A stretch of DNA of 64,000 bases from Siderastrea siderea (lineage: Eukaryota; Cnidaria; Anthozoa; Scleractinia; Rhizangiidae): NCBI GenBank assembly GCA_964030785.1, contig OZ034975.1, forward strand, positions 20,738,142 to 20,802,141, given 5' to 3'. Position 1 is the stretch's first letter. Each line of letters starts with the position of its first letter. The translations under genes were made by a program, and so were the position numbers. Positions 11,590 through 20,897 of this stretch are shown here, piece by piece. The notes under the pieces were generated by a model, which searched no databases, was not told the DNA's origin, and saw only the letters and a program-made list of their open reading frames with translations.

Positions 11590-12480
11590 TCGTGGCCTAA
11601 AAGTAGACTTAAACATTTCCTTTTTTCGGTAGATAACCCTTCGTTTAAGATTTTGGGATAATTTTTTCTTTATCAATAATTCTCATTTCCGTGTCCTCGT
11701 TATTTAGAATAACGCTGAGATGTCAGTTCGTTTAAAAAAAACGAGACGTGACTGAGTCACGCTATTGTCAAACTATTTCGTCAGGTTCTTCTTCGCGATT
11801 GCTAGAACAGGTGGAAGATCAAGGAATGAGGGTTAGGAAAGCTGTTTATACTACTGGGGATTCATGTTATCAGAAGGAGAAGGGGGCAGAGAAGACGTTG
11901 GGTTGGGGGGGTAAAAGGTACGATAACTCACCAACCTCAAAAATTTACACCCACTTGGGCACGTATCTCGAGTGAGCATAATGTATTTTGCACCTTAGGG
12001 GAGGGGGGACAACGGCGGGGTCCAATGCCCTTGGGGCTTTTCTTGTTACCCCGCCGTCAGGACGGGGTCTAGTAATACCCATTTTTTCCCGTGGTTTTTT
12101 TTACCCCGCCGTCAGGACGGGGTCTAGTAATACCCTTTTTTTTCCATGGTTTTTTTTTGGGTGGTCACTTGCCCCAGACCTCCGGTTTTCGCTCGGCCAA
12201 AGAAATGCTCGTCGTGTCTTTCGCTCCACAGCCAAGGGCTTTTATCTTGAGTGACCGTAACATATTTGACACCCCCCGGGGGGGGGAGAACAACGGCGGG
12301 GTCTAATGCCCGTGGGGCTTTTCTTGTTTTTTTTTTGGTGGTCACTTGCCCCAGACCTCCAGTTTTTGCTCGGCCAAACAAATGCTCGTCGCGTCTTTCG
12401 CTACACAGGGTAGGGCTCATATTTTGAACCCTAGGGGAGGGACAACAACGGCGGGGTCTAATGCCCCTGGGGCTTTTCTT
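11590..12480. repeat. 450-bp block followed by four hairpin-type modules
   Basis: A further diverged 450-bp block (11590-11990), then a run of modules with hairpins at about 12015, 12295 and 12450. Between them a 65-bp tandem duplication starting TACCCCGCCGTCAGG lies at 12047 and 12112; single copies of the same insertion occur at 2333 and 8946. Confidence 0.6.
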
Positions 12481-13515
12481 GCTTTTTGTTGAATCAATCA
12501 GGCAGATGTAAAAATATTTAGGCCTTTCCGTAGGATAAATAAACCAGAACAACCTACATGTAAATTTAGCTTGTAAGCTAGTAAAAGGAAAGCTGATCGA
12601 TACAAAATTTTCCATACATTGGACTTAATTAATAAACGGATGAAAATGTCAACAAATGAAAGATTCAGTATTACTGTGTGTAAAAAAAATTTCAGCTTAT
12701 TTCAAATATGAGTTTAAGTTTGTTACGGAATCTTACAGGTCTTATATCTTTACAAATGACTTTCATTCTGGTTGTATGAAAAAAAAAGCGCTGAACCTCC
12801 ACAAGAACTTCCCAGCCAACAGCCCTTTTCACAGTAAACTTCTCACATACATTAACAATGCATTTGAGACGGAATGTGGGGCAATTTCGGTTAGAAACTG
12901 TAAAATTGCCCCCAATTCCCTCACATTCCGACTCAAATGCATTGTAATGCAAACGAGATAAGGTATTAAATTGGAAAAGGGCTTAAGTTAAGTTTCCCAC
13001 CTTTCCACAATCGGGAACAGAAATGTTTATTGACCCTAAAACTTGCTGGAACATCAAAAAGAATTATTATTCTAACGACAAACAAGTTGAGAGAGTCGAG
13101 GGGAGGGACCAGTACAGAGGTACCCATCGGGTATCTATTTTATATGTCGTCGACGATAGACTCGATACTGTGGTCCGCAGACCATCCTTGGAGACCCAGG
13201 GGCAGATAGTCGGGGAGAGAGGCTGATAAAACCACAGGCAGCCCAAGTATGCGATGTGTTTTGCATATATATTCTAATTCGCTCCCCGCTCAACCGAATA
13301 TAAAACATTTATCATGTAATAAGCAACCACTATTGGGGTATGTCAACACGAGCCGTATGCGACCCTCTTTATTATGTCTTACAATCAACCTATATGGTAA
13401 TAAAGTTTACAAGCATAATACAAAGAAAGTAACAAGCACTGAAATTACAATCTCAACACAAGCTCGTATAACAATAGTATAAATATACGAATACTTATAA
13501 TATCTTGTAAAGAAT
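12481..13515. other. Intergenic stretch with one long hairpin
   Basis: No gene is supported. A hairpin occupies 12856-12944: the left arm from CAATGCATTTGAG and the right arm ending CTCAAATGCATTG pair over about 30 bp, with a GGGCAATT inner segment. Because of this symmetry the same peptide-like reading appears on both strands, so open frames here are not evidence of coding. From 13023 to 13510 I see only AT-rich sequence. Confidence 0.6.
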
Positions 13516-13809
13516 AAGTCAAGAATAAGCCTTTTCTTGCCTGACGATTGTATAGACACGGAGAGAGGGTTATGAGGAACGAAAGGCACTTTCAACAACT
13601 GCGTGATTACTGACTAATTCGGATATAGCGGACTCAACAAAAGACGCGTTATCCAAGGCAAACTTATTATTAGGAAAATGTGCCTTACATGGAGTACTAA
13701 TGAACGGAATCCGATAACCACAATTCATAGTATCGATAACAAAGCTATTGGCACCAGCAGTGTGCCAATAATCTAATTTAGCCTTAAGTCTACCTTTAAG
13801 TACAGGCAA
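13516..13809 (-). pseudogene. DIRS-type reverse transcriptase, N-terminal fragment
   Basis: The minus strand encodes a start of a DIRS-family pol: GRLKAKLDYW and GYRIPF, then in a shifted frame the hallmark SGKKRLILDL at the beginning of the RT domain. The reading ends abruptly after that motif near 13516, so the catalytic YxDD region, RNase H and recombinase are missing. It follows the gag fragment upstream on the same strand, as in intact DIRS elements. At least one frameshift separates the two parts. This is a 3'-truncated, dead copy; the break could be an internal deletion or a truncated insertion. Confidence 0.7.
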
Positions 13810-14010
13810 TGCAAAATTCTGTTCAAATTAAAAAAGATTACGATCATAATCAAAATTGACTAACGAACTAGCATCTCTTTCCCTAAAAAATTCCAAATTG
13901 GAAAGATACATATCTAATACGTAGTAAACACAATTGGATACTTAACTTCAACAAAACGTTTGCGTGAAGGCTCCTATTTACCTGAGGCTCCTATTTACCC
14001 TATTTACCTC

Positions 14011-14839
14011 CTATTTACCTGAGGGAAAACCAGAAGTGGACTGACCGGAGCTTGAGGATCTGACTTGTGAATTAACTTGGCACTCGGACCTCCAATGTCC
14101 TTGTTGACCACAAGCGAAACAAATGTCCCCAGGCTTTGCCTTGCCACCAATTCTAAAGGCGCGAGGATTGACCCTGAAACTTGGCTGATGTTGGCCGGCA
14201 ACAGAGGTGGTGGTAGATGAAAATGGAGGCTGGAAAAGGCTCTGTTTGGTCGACTTCGCTTTCTGTTGCTGACGCTGACTACGTTTGCGAAGAGCTCTCT
14301 GCTCAGCACGGCGTATGCGCTTCTCGTCCTCTAACCCGCTTGCCAACTCTCCGATAATACTCGTTCACTAAATCCCAGCCAGCAGCGGATTTATCTGCCA
14401 ATCTGATAAGTTTGTTGCGTTTCTTAATGTCAGAATCTAGTTTTTCCAGGCAACTTTTAACGACGTCAAATTTTCGTTTACCAAGAGCTTTGGAAGCCGA
14501 GTTGACTTTCTCTACAAGACCAGTGTTAAAATAAAACTGCTTTTTATTCCCTTCAAATTTGAACGAGATATTCGATTCTTCTTTAAGTTTCTTAGCAATA
14601 GAGTCGGTATTGCTCAAGGAATCTTCTTGAATATCACGTTTCAACGCGCTCAACGTCTTGTCAAAATAATCTTTAAATAAGGAAAACGTCGACGCTATAT
14701 CAGCAGATTCGACACTTGGCTGTTCCACCGAAACCGCAGAAGGTAGGGCTGAGCTGGAACTATTTTGAGAAACCGAAGGCAACGAAACTTCAGGAGGAAT
14801 ACATGCGTTCCGATCTGAGCGGTCTTCGACATCCAACAT
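14011..14839 (-). pseudogene. DIRS-type gag-like protein with CCHC zinc knuckle, frameshifted
   Basis: Two overlapping minus-strand frames join into one protein. The N-terminal part (ATG at 14839; an upstream ATG at 14908 is also in frame) has a low-complexity Ser/Pro region, then a charged helical region ending NKLIRLADKSAAGWDLVNEY. The C-terminal part (frame open from 14346) continues with an Arg/Lys/Gln-rich stretch and one zinc knuckle of CX2CX4HX4C type (CFACGQQGHWRSEC), stopping at TAG 14011-14013. The frame changes near 14340, a one-base lesion. The protein would package RNA in a retrotransposon particle. The RT fragment lies just downstream. Downstream of the stop a CTCCTATTTAC repeat (13971-14025) occurs. 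Confidence 0.75.
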
Positions 14840-14994
14840 AATTTTGAGGGCGAAGAGATGGACGTATGACTCGAATGAATATAAATGAAGGCAACGCACT
14901 ATATACATATACAGCTATTTAAATTAACGTTGTCAGATGAAAGTTTAAGCCTACGCGACAAGACCGCAGGGTAATATGGGATTTTTATGCCTAA

Positions 14995-15678
14995 GGGTGC
15001 GTTTCTTTGGGAAAATCAAAATCCGGATTCTTGTATCCAAAAACGGATTTTGCGTTTCTCTACCTAAATCCGAGAATGGATTAATCAGGGATTAGTGATC
15101 TGAAGAATCCACACTGCGAGTGGATACATCAGATCAAATCTAAATCCGGATTTTTAGGATTCATGATCCGTGCGTTTCTTTGGGGGACGGATCCGAAAAT
15201 AGTACATCTGTCAAGCGGTCTTCCATGCAAATTTACCTGTCTCGCCATATTTTCTCTCGATCTTGCGTGACAAAACATTCGATCGTGAAAAAGAAAATTT
15301 AGGTGATTATTCTGTTCCGTATATTTGAAAAGTTTTCTCCAAAAGTACAGACAGAAGCATTGACACGACAGGATAACTTCATTCGCGTACCATTTCTGTA
15401 ATTCAGGGACCAGATTTTGCTAATTGTGAACACAAGTAGCGAGTTCACTTGAACTACTGCAGATATTGTCCTTGTTTATAAATTATTTGTATTCCATTCC
15501 AGTTGAATTCTAGGGCAGTACGAGAGAAATGTCGTTCTGATTTATATATCGCGTGCCTCCAGCCGGTCTTGTCATGACAAAATAATCCTTTTTCGGATTT
15601 TGCGTTTCTTTGGTGTCGAAGAATCCATATCATCTGGGATCAAAATCCGTTTTCGGATTCTCCCAAAGAAACGCACCC
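14995..15678. mobile_element. MITE with GGGTGCG termini, TAA target duplication
   Basis: The ends are perfect inverted repeats of GGGTGCGTTTCTTTGGG, extended imperfectly inward by AAAATCCGGATT-type words. Both ends abut TAA (14992-14994 and 15679-15681), as expected for a 3-bp duplication. A TAA/TWA duplication and GGG ends fit PIF/Harbinger-like elements. The interior holds no transposase frame, but partial copies of the terminus near 15170 and 15598, so the element looks built from nested or tandem copies of its own ends. Confidence 0.75.
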
Positions 15679-15681
15679 TAA

Positions 15682-16319
15682 ATTCACCAAAATCAGCAGT
15701 ACCTTGCTTGCCGTCAATAGCAAAGTATATGGAAGAGTTTTTTAAGGATGAAAATTAAACAAATAACGTGAAAGAATTATTTTCAGATACAGTTTTCGTT
15801 TAAAACAATTTTTAATCCCACTCATCTTTTTGTTTACCGGCTTAAAATGGGATGCAAATTTTAAATATGTGGGTACAGTGGAGCACGTGCATGGTATGTA
15901 AATTAGAAGTATGAAAAACATTAACAGCATCATGAAAAATATGGAACATGAATTTTTGTACTTCAAGGCAAGAACTAACAACTGAAAATGGAAAACAAAA
16001 TCAGGATTGCCGCTGACAATAATCGGATGGTGCCAATTTATTACTTGTACTAAGAAATTCAAAGTTCCCGACCAACTTCTGACATCTGATTTGCAACTAC
16101 CCACACTACCCTTCGGTCTTGTCGCATAAGCTTGAGTCGGATCCGACAACCTTAATTGAAATAGCTGTATACCAACGCTCCCGGTAATGAACCAATTGTA
16201 ACATAATACCCCAGAGGGTTACGTAACCCATGATAAATACATATATTACAGAGTCTATTCCACGTGCATGCACGTTTGTATGGGAATGTAACAAATCCGC
16301 TTCATATGCCAAAAATATT
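15682..16319. other. Intergenic stretch, no feature seen
   Basis: Two minus-strand frames (15742-16149 and 16106-16312) overlap but show no domain and no splice logic I can defend. I see nothing else here. Confidence 0.35.
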
Positions 16320-16439
16320 AAATAATTCAGAATAAAAAACGGTTCTCCTTATTTCTGCGTTGTTTCCGTTTCTGTTTATGGGCTTCATTAATGAAACTAT
16401 TCTTTCGGCCAACCGTCCGTACTCGAAGCTCGATAAATC
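16320..16439. repeat. Outer left-arm segment of an old inverted repeat
   Basis: Matches the reverse complement of about 28180-28395 (AATAATTCAGAATAAAAA, TTATTTCTGCGTTGTTTCCG, AACCGTCCGTACTCGAAGCT), with a deletion of roughly 100 bp relative to that copy. It ends ATAAATC exactly where element A begins; the other part of this arm resumes at 20898 with CCATAAAAGCC. Confidence 0.8.
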
Positions 16440-16558
16440 GTGTTGTTTTGATTCGAATCAAAATGGTTAATTATTATCTTCATCGATCGCGTCATAGCTG
16501 TAGGTTTCTGGTTACATTCCCTCGTGGTCCAGTTTTAGTTCGCTGTGTAATTTCGAAA
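16440..16558 (+). repeat. Split direct repeat A1 of element A
   Basis: Starts GTGTTGTTTTGATTCG and ends AATTTCGAAA. Repeated as A2 at 20680-20798 with very few differences (for example TTCATCG against TTGATCG, and CATTCCC against CATTCTC). It forms the left terminus of the element. Confidence 0.92.
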
Positions 16559-16589
16559 TCTCACGTTTATTTCGTTTTTCTCGATCGTC

Positions 16590-17616
16590 ATGTCATCTTC
16601 TAAGCCAACTCGCCAATCGAGGAACAGCCGAAAACATCTCTCCACTGATTACGAGTGGGATGGAATCGATGGTTTCCTGCCCACGAGCTTTGATCGCGGC
16701 GACGATTTAGCGACCTCTCATGCCCTTACAACATCAACTAAGACAGACAACGTATTGCCGTTCGTCGGTACTAGTCCAGCCACCGGACCTCTGGATACGG
16801 CTCCACGCGTCCTACTTCCATCACCCGCAGCGATTCCGAAACTGGTCAAGTCCAAATCTTCGAAGATATCGAAAACACCGGAGACCGCAAACCTGGACAC
16901 GGTTGCACCCCAAAATCACGCTCTGGAACTTGAGATCCGGAAACTCCAGCTTCAACTCGAGCTGGCGAAACTTGCACCAGCTACGCCGCTTTCCGTTCCC
17001 ACTGCTGCAATCGACGATTCATCAAAATCGCTGGGTGACGCCAAAGCCCCGCAAAAGACGCGCTTCCTTCAACCGTGGCCTCATATTTTCGCACCAGGTG
17101 AGCCAAAGCTCTATTCAGACTTATCTCTCGCTGAGTTTTGCGCGGGTTACATTACCATCCTCCAGCAGTACCCTGATGGCTCTAATCGTTTTCCCCCTGG
17201 CGCCCTTCTTAGCCATTTTCATGAACTGATGGTTTTATCATACAGCTATCAATGGTCAGCGGTTCGAGCCTACCATTATAAGGTGCTACGATCAGTAGAG
17301 ATGGGCCTCGTGAAATGGGGTGACTCGTTTGAACCTTTCAAACAACCCTTTTTCATCCCTACTGCCTTGCTGCCTCCACCAGACACAATTTCCAAATCCA
17401 AGAAACGAACAACCCAAGTTAACTTCCCCTCCGCCCTCTATTCTCTGCCACGACATATGTGACGCTTGGTCATGGCATGATGACTGTACCCACTCTGTTT
17501 GCCCCAAACAATACGTTTGTGTCGTGTGTAAACGCTCAGATCATCAAGCGTTCTGCTGCCCTAAGCGCAGGTACCCCGTCCCTACAAGGCGTCTAGATCC
17601 TTCTTCACGCGATTGA
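16590..17616 (+). pseudogene. Element A gag-like protein with C-terminal zinc finger, one frameshift
   Basis: The ATG at 16590 opens a 290-codon frame: a basic/Ser-rich start, a helical segment near residue 110 (LELEIRKLQLQLELAKL), then a conserved region from WPHIF to VKWGDSFEPF that matches the corresponding part of element B's gag (ERGLLKWGDSLF). The frame stops at 17460, but the next frame (open from 17320) carries the expected Cys/His cluster, CDAWSWHDDC then CPKQYVCVVC and H-x3-C, up to the TGA at 17614-17616. A single-base shift near 17440 therefore splits gag. The second frame is the same as that of pol, and the TGA is followed by CTA. Confidence 0.75.
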
Positions 17617-17622
17617 CTACAT
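17614..17622 (+). promoter_or_regulatory. In-frame UGA-CUA between gag and pol of element A
   Basis: The gag C-terminal frame ends TGA and the following codons CTA-CAT-GAT stay open in the same frame into the RT protein whose first ATG is at 17701. UGA followed by CUA is a known leaky stop context in animal cells and some viruses. Readthrough would yield a gag-pol fusion. This is inference from context only. Confidence 0.45.
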
Positions 17623-17700
17623 GATCCTTCACCTCCTTCTCAGCCTCTTCCCTTCCTCGACCGGTCCTCCACCCAGCCACGTTCTCCACAATCATCGCCC

Positions 17701-19386
17701 ATGGCATGCTCGTTTCCAATCAAGTCCCACCTCGCCTCCATGCTTGTTTCCACGCATTCCAAACTACAGTCTGCGTCCGGTCCCAGTGCTTTCACCTTGC
17801 GTCTTCCAGTTCCTTCGTCGCTAAACATTCCCGAGTGGTGCACGCAACTACGCGAATACCACGATCAGGACCTCTGCGATTTTCTTGAGTTTGGCTGGCC
17901 AGTTGGCTACTCCGCTCCCACTCGTCCCGTTTCTAGGCAGCAAAACCATGGCTCTGCTACTTCCAATCCACAAGTAATTGACGTTTTTCTAGCCACGGAG
18001 TGTCTTCTTGGGGCCACTTGTGGTCCTTTTACTGTAAATCCTCTGGCCGTTGACTTAGTTACTTCACCTCTTCAGATCGCGTATACCCGCTCAGGAAAAC
18101 CAAGTGTTGTTGTCGACCTTAGTTTTCCTCACGGCACTTCCGTGAATAGTGGGATCCCAAATGACACTTACTTCGGCGAGCCTTTCACTTTACGTTTACC
18201 TGGAGTGGACGCCCTCATCAATATCATCCCTCAGAAGCGTGCGGGTTGCCATCTCTTCAAGAAGGACTTGAGCCGCGCTTATCGTCAACTGCGGATCGAT
18301 CCCTGCGATTTTCACCATAACGGCTCTTTATACTTTGACGTCGCCCCACCTTTCGGCCTTCGCTCCTCGGCCATGATGTGCCAACGGACTACCTCCGCCG
18401 TCACTTACATGTTTCAAAAGATGGATTTTCAGTGCACAAACTATATCGATGACTTCGGCGGAGCAGAACTCCCTGCACACTCATGCGCTGCTTTCAACGC
18501 CTTAAACGACCTCCTGTCCTCCTTGGCTCTTCAGTCATCCCCCGACAAAGACTGTCTTTCCTCCATCAATATGGTCTTCCTCGGTATTCAACTTGACACC
18601 CTCGCCATGACCATGTCCGTCACTCCTGATCGCCTTCAAGAGCTCCTTCACCGTTGTTCTGCTGTACTCCTCCTCACACATATCCCTCGCCGCGACTTAC
18701 AGTCCCTTCTTGGTGTCATGTCCTTCGTTACCGCCTGTGTTCGCCCCGCCCGCCTTTTCATGTCAACCCTCCTTAACACGCTTCGCGTCCATCGGGAATC
18801 TCCCTCCTGTCTCTTATCTGACGACAACAAATCCGATCTACACTGGTGGTGTCATTTCCTTCCCCACTTCAACGGCATCTCTCTTATCAAGACTTCCCCC
18901 TGGATCAGCGATCCCCTCCACCTCTCCACCGACGCTTGCAACACTGGCGCTGGCGGTTATTTTAATAGTCAGTTTTTCCATACCCCTTTTCCGGCGCCAA
19001 TCCTCCACCGTTTTGGTGATGATATCAACACCTTGGAGCTCCTCTCCATCATGGTGGCTCTCAAGCTCTGGGGCCCTGCTTTGCGTGGACTACGGTTTAT
19101 TCTTCACTGCGACAATAGCAACAGCGTTCAGGCATTGAATTCGGGGCGTTTCAGAACCCTCGGCATGCAACTGTGTCTACGTGAAATTTGCTTCCTCTCC
19201 TCCCTTTACGATTTTGAGATGTCCGCCATTCACATTCCCGGTCGTCAAAACTCTCTCGCTGATCACCACAGCCGTTGGCACCTATCTCCTTATCACGAGG
19301 CCCAATTTCACGCGCTGACCAGTCATATTTCAGCCACCCACGTGGCTTGTCCAATGCGATTTTTTGACTTTGAGATCGCGTTTTAA
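17701..19386 (+). CDS. Element A reverse transcriptase / RNase H
   Basis: An intact 561-codon frame (open also upstream back to the TGA at 17614). Known landmarks in order: the DLCDFLEFGWPVGY block near residue 60; the RT region with KPSVVVDLSFPHG, the LFKKDLSRAYRQLRIDP block and the catalytic YIDD at residues 248-251; FLGIQLDT; then RNase H with STDAC (Asp 411), TLELLSIMVALKLW and the HCDNSNSV Asp. It copies element RNA into DNA. It ends TAA at 19384-19386; after that stop the same frame continues straight into the recombinase region, so RT-RNase H and YR lie in register with one stop between them. The stop may be a mutation or may separate two products. Confidence 0.88.
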   Translation: MACSFPIKSHLASMLVSTHSKLQSASGPSAFTLRLPVPSSLNIPEWCTQLREYHDQDLCDFLEFGWPVGYSAPTRPVSRQQNHGSATSNPQVIDVFLATECLLGATCGPFTVNPLAVDLVTSPLQIAYTRSGKPSVVVDLSFPHGTSVNSGIPNDTYFGEPFTLRLPGVDALINIIPQKRAGCHLFKKDLSRAYRQLRIDPCDFHHNGSLYFDVAPPFGLRSSAMMCQRTTSAVTYMFQKMDFQCTNYIDDFGGAELPAHSCAAFNALNDLLSSLALQSSPDKDCLSSINMVFLGIQLDTLAMTMSVTPDRLQELLHRCSAVLLLTHIPRRDLQSLLGVMSFVTACVRPARLFMSTLLNTLRVHRESPSCLLSDDNKSDLHWWCHFLPHFNGISLIKTSPWISDPLHLSTDACNTGAGGYFNSQFFHTPFPAPILHRFGDDINTLELLSIMVALKLWGPALRGLRFILHCDNSNSVQALNSGRFRTLGMQLCLREICFLSSLYDFEMSAIHIPGRQNSLADHHSRWHLSPYHEAQFHALTSHISATHVACPMRFFDFEIAF

Positions 19387-20428
19387 TGCTTTCTCTCTTA
19401 CTTCGCAGATGTCGTCTCGCCTCCTGTACCAAAGTTAATCCCGCCACTGTCCGCTTCTACACTGCAACAACTTGTCCCACAGATACAAGCCCACGCCTAT
19501 GCCCCCGGCACTTTCCGCAACTTGCATTCGCAGTGGAAATCGTTTTTACACTTTTGCTGTACTTATCGCCTGGTACCTCTCCCAGCCTCACCGCACACCG
19601 TCGCGTCCTACGCTTCCTACTTAGCTTGCAAAACATCTTCATTCCAGTATATTTTGAATCACCTTAATGCTGTTCGTCTCCTACATCTTTACAATGGTTT
19701 CTCTGCTAACGCCTTGGATAGCTTCGCGGTCTCTTTAACAAGCGTGGTTTGAAACGCCGATTAGGAGCTGCTACACGTCAGAAACACCCGATCACTGCCG
19801 CTATACTGCACCAGTTTCGCCAACATTTGTCCTTGGAACTTCCTTCTCACGCTGCGGTTTGGGCTTTATTCTGTACCACTTTCTTCTCCTTTCTCCGTAA
19901 GTCCAACCTCACCGTCGCCTCTTTTGGTTCCTTCAAGCTTAGCCGCCATCTTGCTCGCCGCGATATCAAGTTTACAGAGTCTGGAGCCATCCTTCGTATT
20001 CGTTGGACCAAGACCCTGCAACATAATGAAGGCATCCTCCTAATTCCGCTCCCCAGCATTCCGGGCTCCGCCTTGTGCCCCGTATCGGCGCTGCTCCATT
20101 TCTTCTCCTTAGTTCCAGCCTCCTTGACTGCACCACTTTTCTGCCTGCCTACAGCATCTGGTCTTCGTCCCCTCACCTTCTTCATCTTCCGCACCTCCCT
20201 CAGGCGTCTCATCTCTGCCATCGGCCTTGATCCCCAGCATTTTCCCCGCACGGCTTCCGTCGCGGTGGCGCCACTTTCGCCTACCAATCTGGTGTACCAG
20301 AACACTTGATAAAGCTCCACGGGGACTGGCGTTCAGACGCCTTTCGGGCCTATTTGGCATTGCCTCTAGCCACGCGCTCACGAGTCGCCGACATAATGGC
20401 CGCAGGCCTATATTCAAACAGTCCCTGA
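19387..20428 (+). pseudogene. Element A tyrosine recombinase, two frameshifts
   Basis: The N-terminal SAM-like domain follows the RT frame: QIQAHAYAPGTFRNL and then HSQWKSFLHFC (19522-19740). The reading then moves by one base near 19740 to the 19749-20309 frame, with the conserved FFSFLRKSNL holding the first catalytic Arg. A second shift in the TTTTCCCC run near 20243 leads to the frame with the HxxR box (HGFRRGGATFAYQ), the LHGDWRSDAF block and AYLAL with the likely Tyr nucleophile, ending TGA 20426-20428. The enzyme would integrate the circular element DNA without target duplication, which matches the borders seen. Both lesions are single-base. Confidence 0.85.
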
Positions 20429-20600
20429 ACTCTGCCTCGGCTCTCCTTTCCTGATAGCGTAGTGTTAACACTTTTGACAGATCGCTTTTATTATTATCAT
20501 TATAATTTTTATTTTTTTTTAAATCTATAATTTTTGCCTTTAATTTTACTATTATTTTACCTTTTAACTTTTGCCTAATCACACGTTTGGGCATTTTTGG

Positions 20601-20679
20601 GGACTCAATTTCTTAATCTGTAATTAAACGAATATTTTAGCCCAAACGTGTCTTTCATTGATTGATGTGGTTAATAATT
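20601..20679 (+). repeat. Split direct repeat B1 of element A
   Basis: Starts GGACTCAATTTCTTAATC and ends GTGGTTAATAATT. It touches A2 without a gap and is repeated as B2 at 20819-20897 with two visible differences. Confidence 0.92.
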
Positions 20680-20798
20680 GTGTTGTTTTGATTCGAATCA
20701 AAATGGTTAATTATTATCTTGATCGATCGCGTCATAGCTGTAGGTTTCTGGTTACATTCTCTCGTGGTCCAGTTTTAGTTCGCTGTGTAATTTCGAAA
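20680..20798 (+). repeat. Split direct repeat A2 of element A
   Basis: 119-bp copy of A1. The B1-A2 junction here is the sequence expected at the closure point of the circular DNA form (right end joined to left end). Confidence 0.92.
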
Positions 20799-20818
20799 CC
20801 CTCCCCCCCCCTCCCAGA

Positions 20819-20897
20819 GGACTCAATTTCTTAATCTGTAATTAAACGAATATTTTAACCCAAGCGTGTCTTTCATTGATTGATGTGGTTAATAATT
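20819..20897 (+). repeat. Split direct repeat B2 of element A
   Basis: 79-bp copy of B1 forming the right terminus; the next base (20898) resumes the pre-insertion sequence CCATAAAAGCC. A 20-bp C-rich linker separates it from A2. Confidence 0.92.

Larger units (their letters stand above)
1..12480. repeat. Composite repeat cluster, about 12.5 kb
   Basis: The stretch is built from diverged copies of a few modules. The commonest holds the words CTAGCGAGCTTTGAAGCTGG, GCACGTAAACATTACATCA and CACAGAAGCCGATTCGGG; I count about 16 copies, starting near 20, 290, 540, 1590, 2560, 2820, 3370, 4400, 4570, 6380, 8230, 9370, 10230, 10480, 11230 and 11480. Between them lie tRNA-like modules, a G/C hairpin followed by a T-run, and a second block of about 450 bp beginning near CTTGCTTGC. 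Open frames here (60-100 codons) are repeated many times with frameshifts and have no recognisable domain, so I do not call genes. No transposase is visible. It may be a non-autonomous transposon family or a complex satellite. Confidence 0.85.
16440..20897 (+). mobile_element. Element A: YR retrotransposon with split direct repeats (Ngaro/PAT type)
   Basis: A 4,458-bp insertion whose borders are fixed by the uninterrupted copy at about 28181-28190: the empty site reads ATAAATC joined to CCATAAA, with no target duplication. The order is A1 (119 bp), gag, RT-RNase H, tyrosine recombinase, B1 (79 bp), A2 (119 bp), 20-bp C-rich linker, B2 (79 bp). This A1-body-B1-A2-B2 pattern is the split-direct-repeat structure known for Ngaro, PAT and VIPER elements, which are thought to integrate from a DNA circle through their recombinase. 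The high similarity of A1/A2 and B1/B2 suggests a fairly young copy, but frameshifts in gag and the recombinase make it inactive. Confidence 0.92.

Noticed and set aside
1..12480. CRISPR-like array of repeats
   Set aside because: Units are hundreds of bases long, diverged and irregularly spaced, and the DNA is eukaryotic.
12656..12961. Overlapping ORFs on both strands of about 100 codons
   Set aside because: Explained by the palindrome at 12856-12944.
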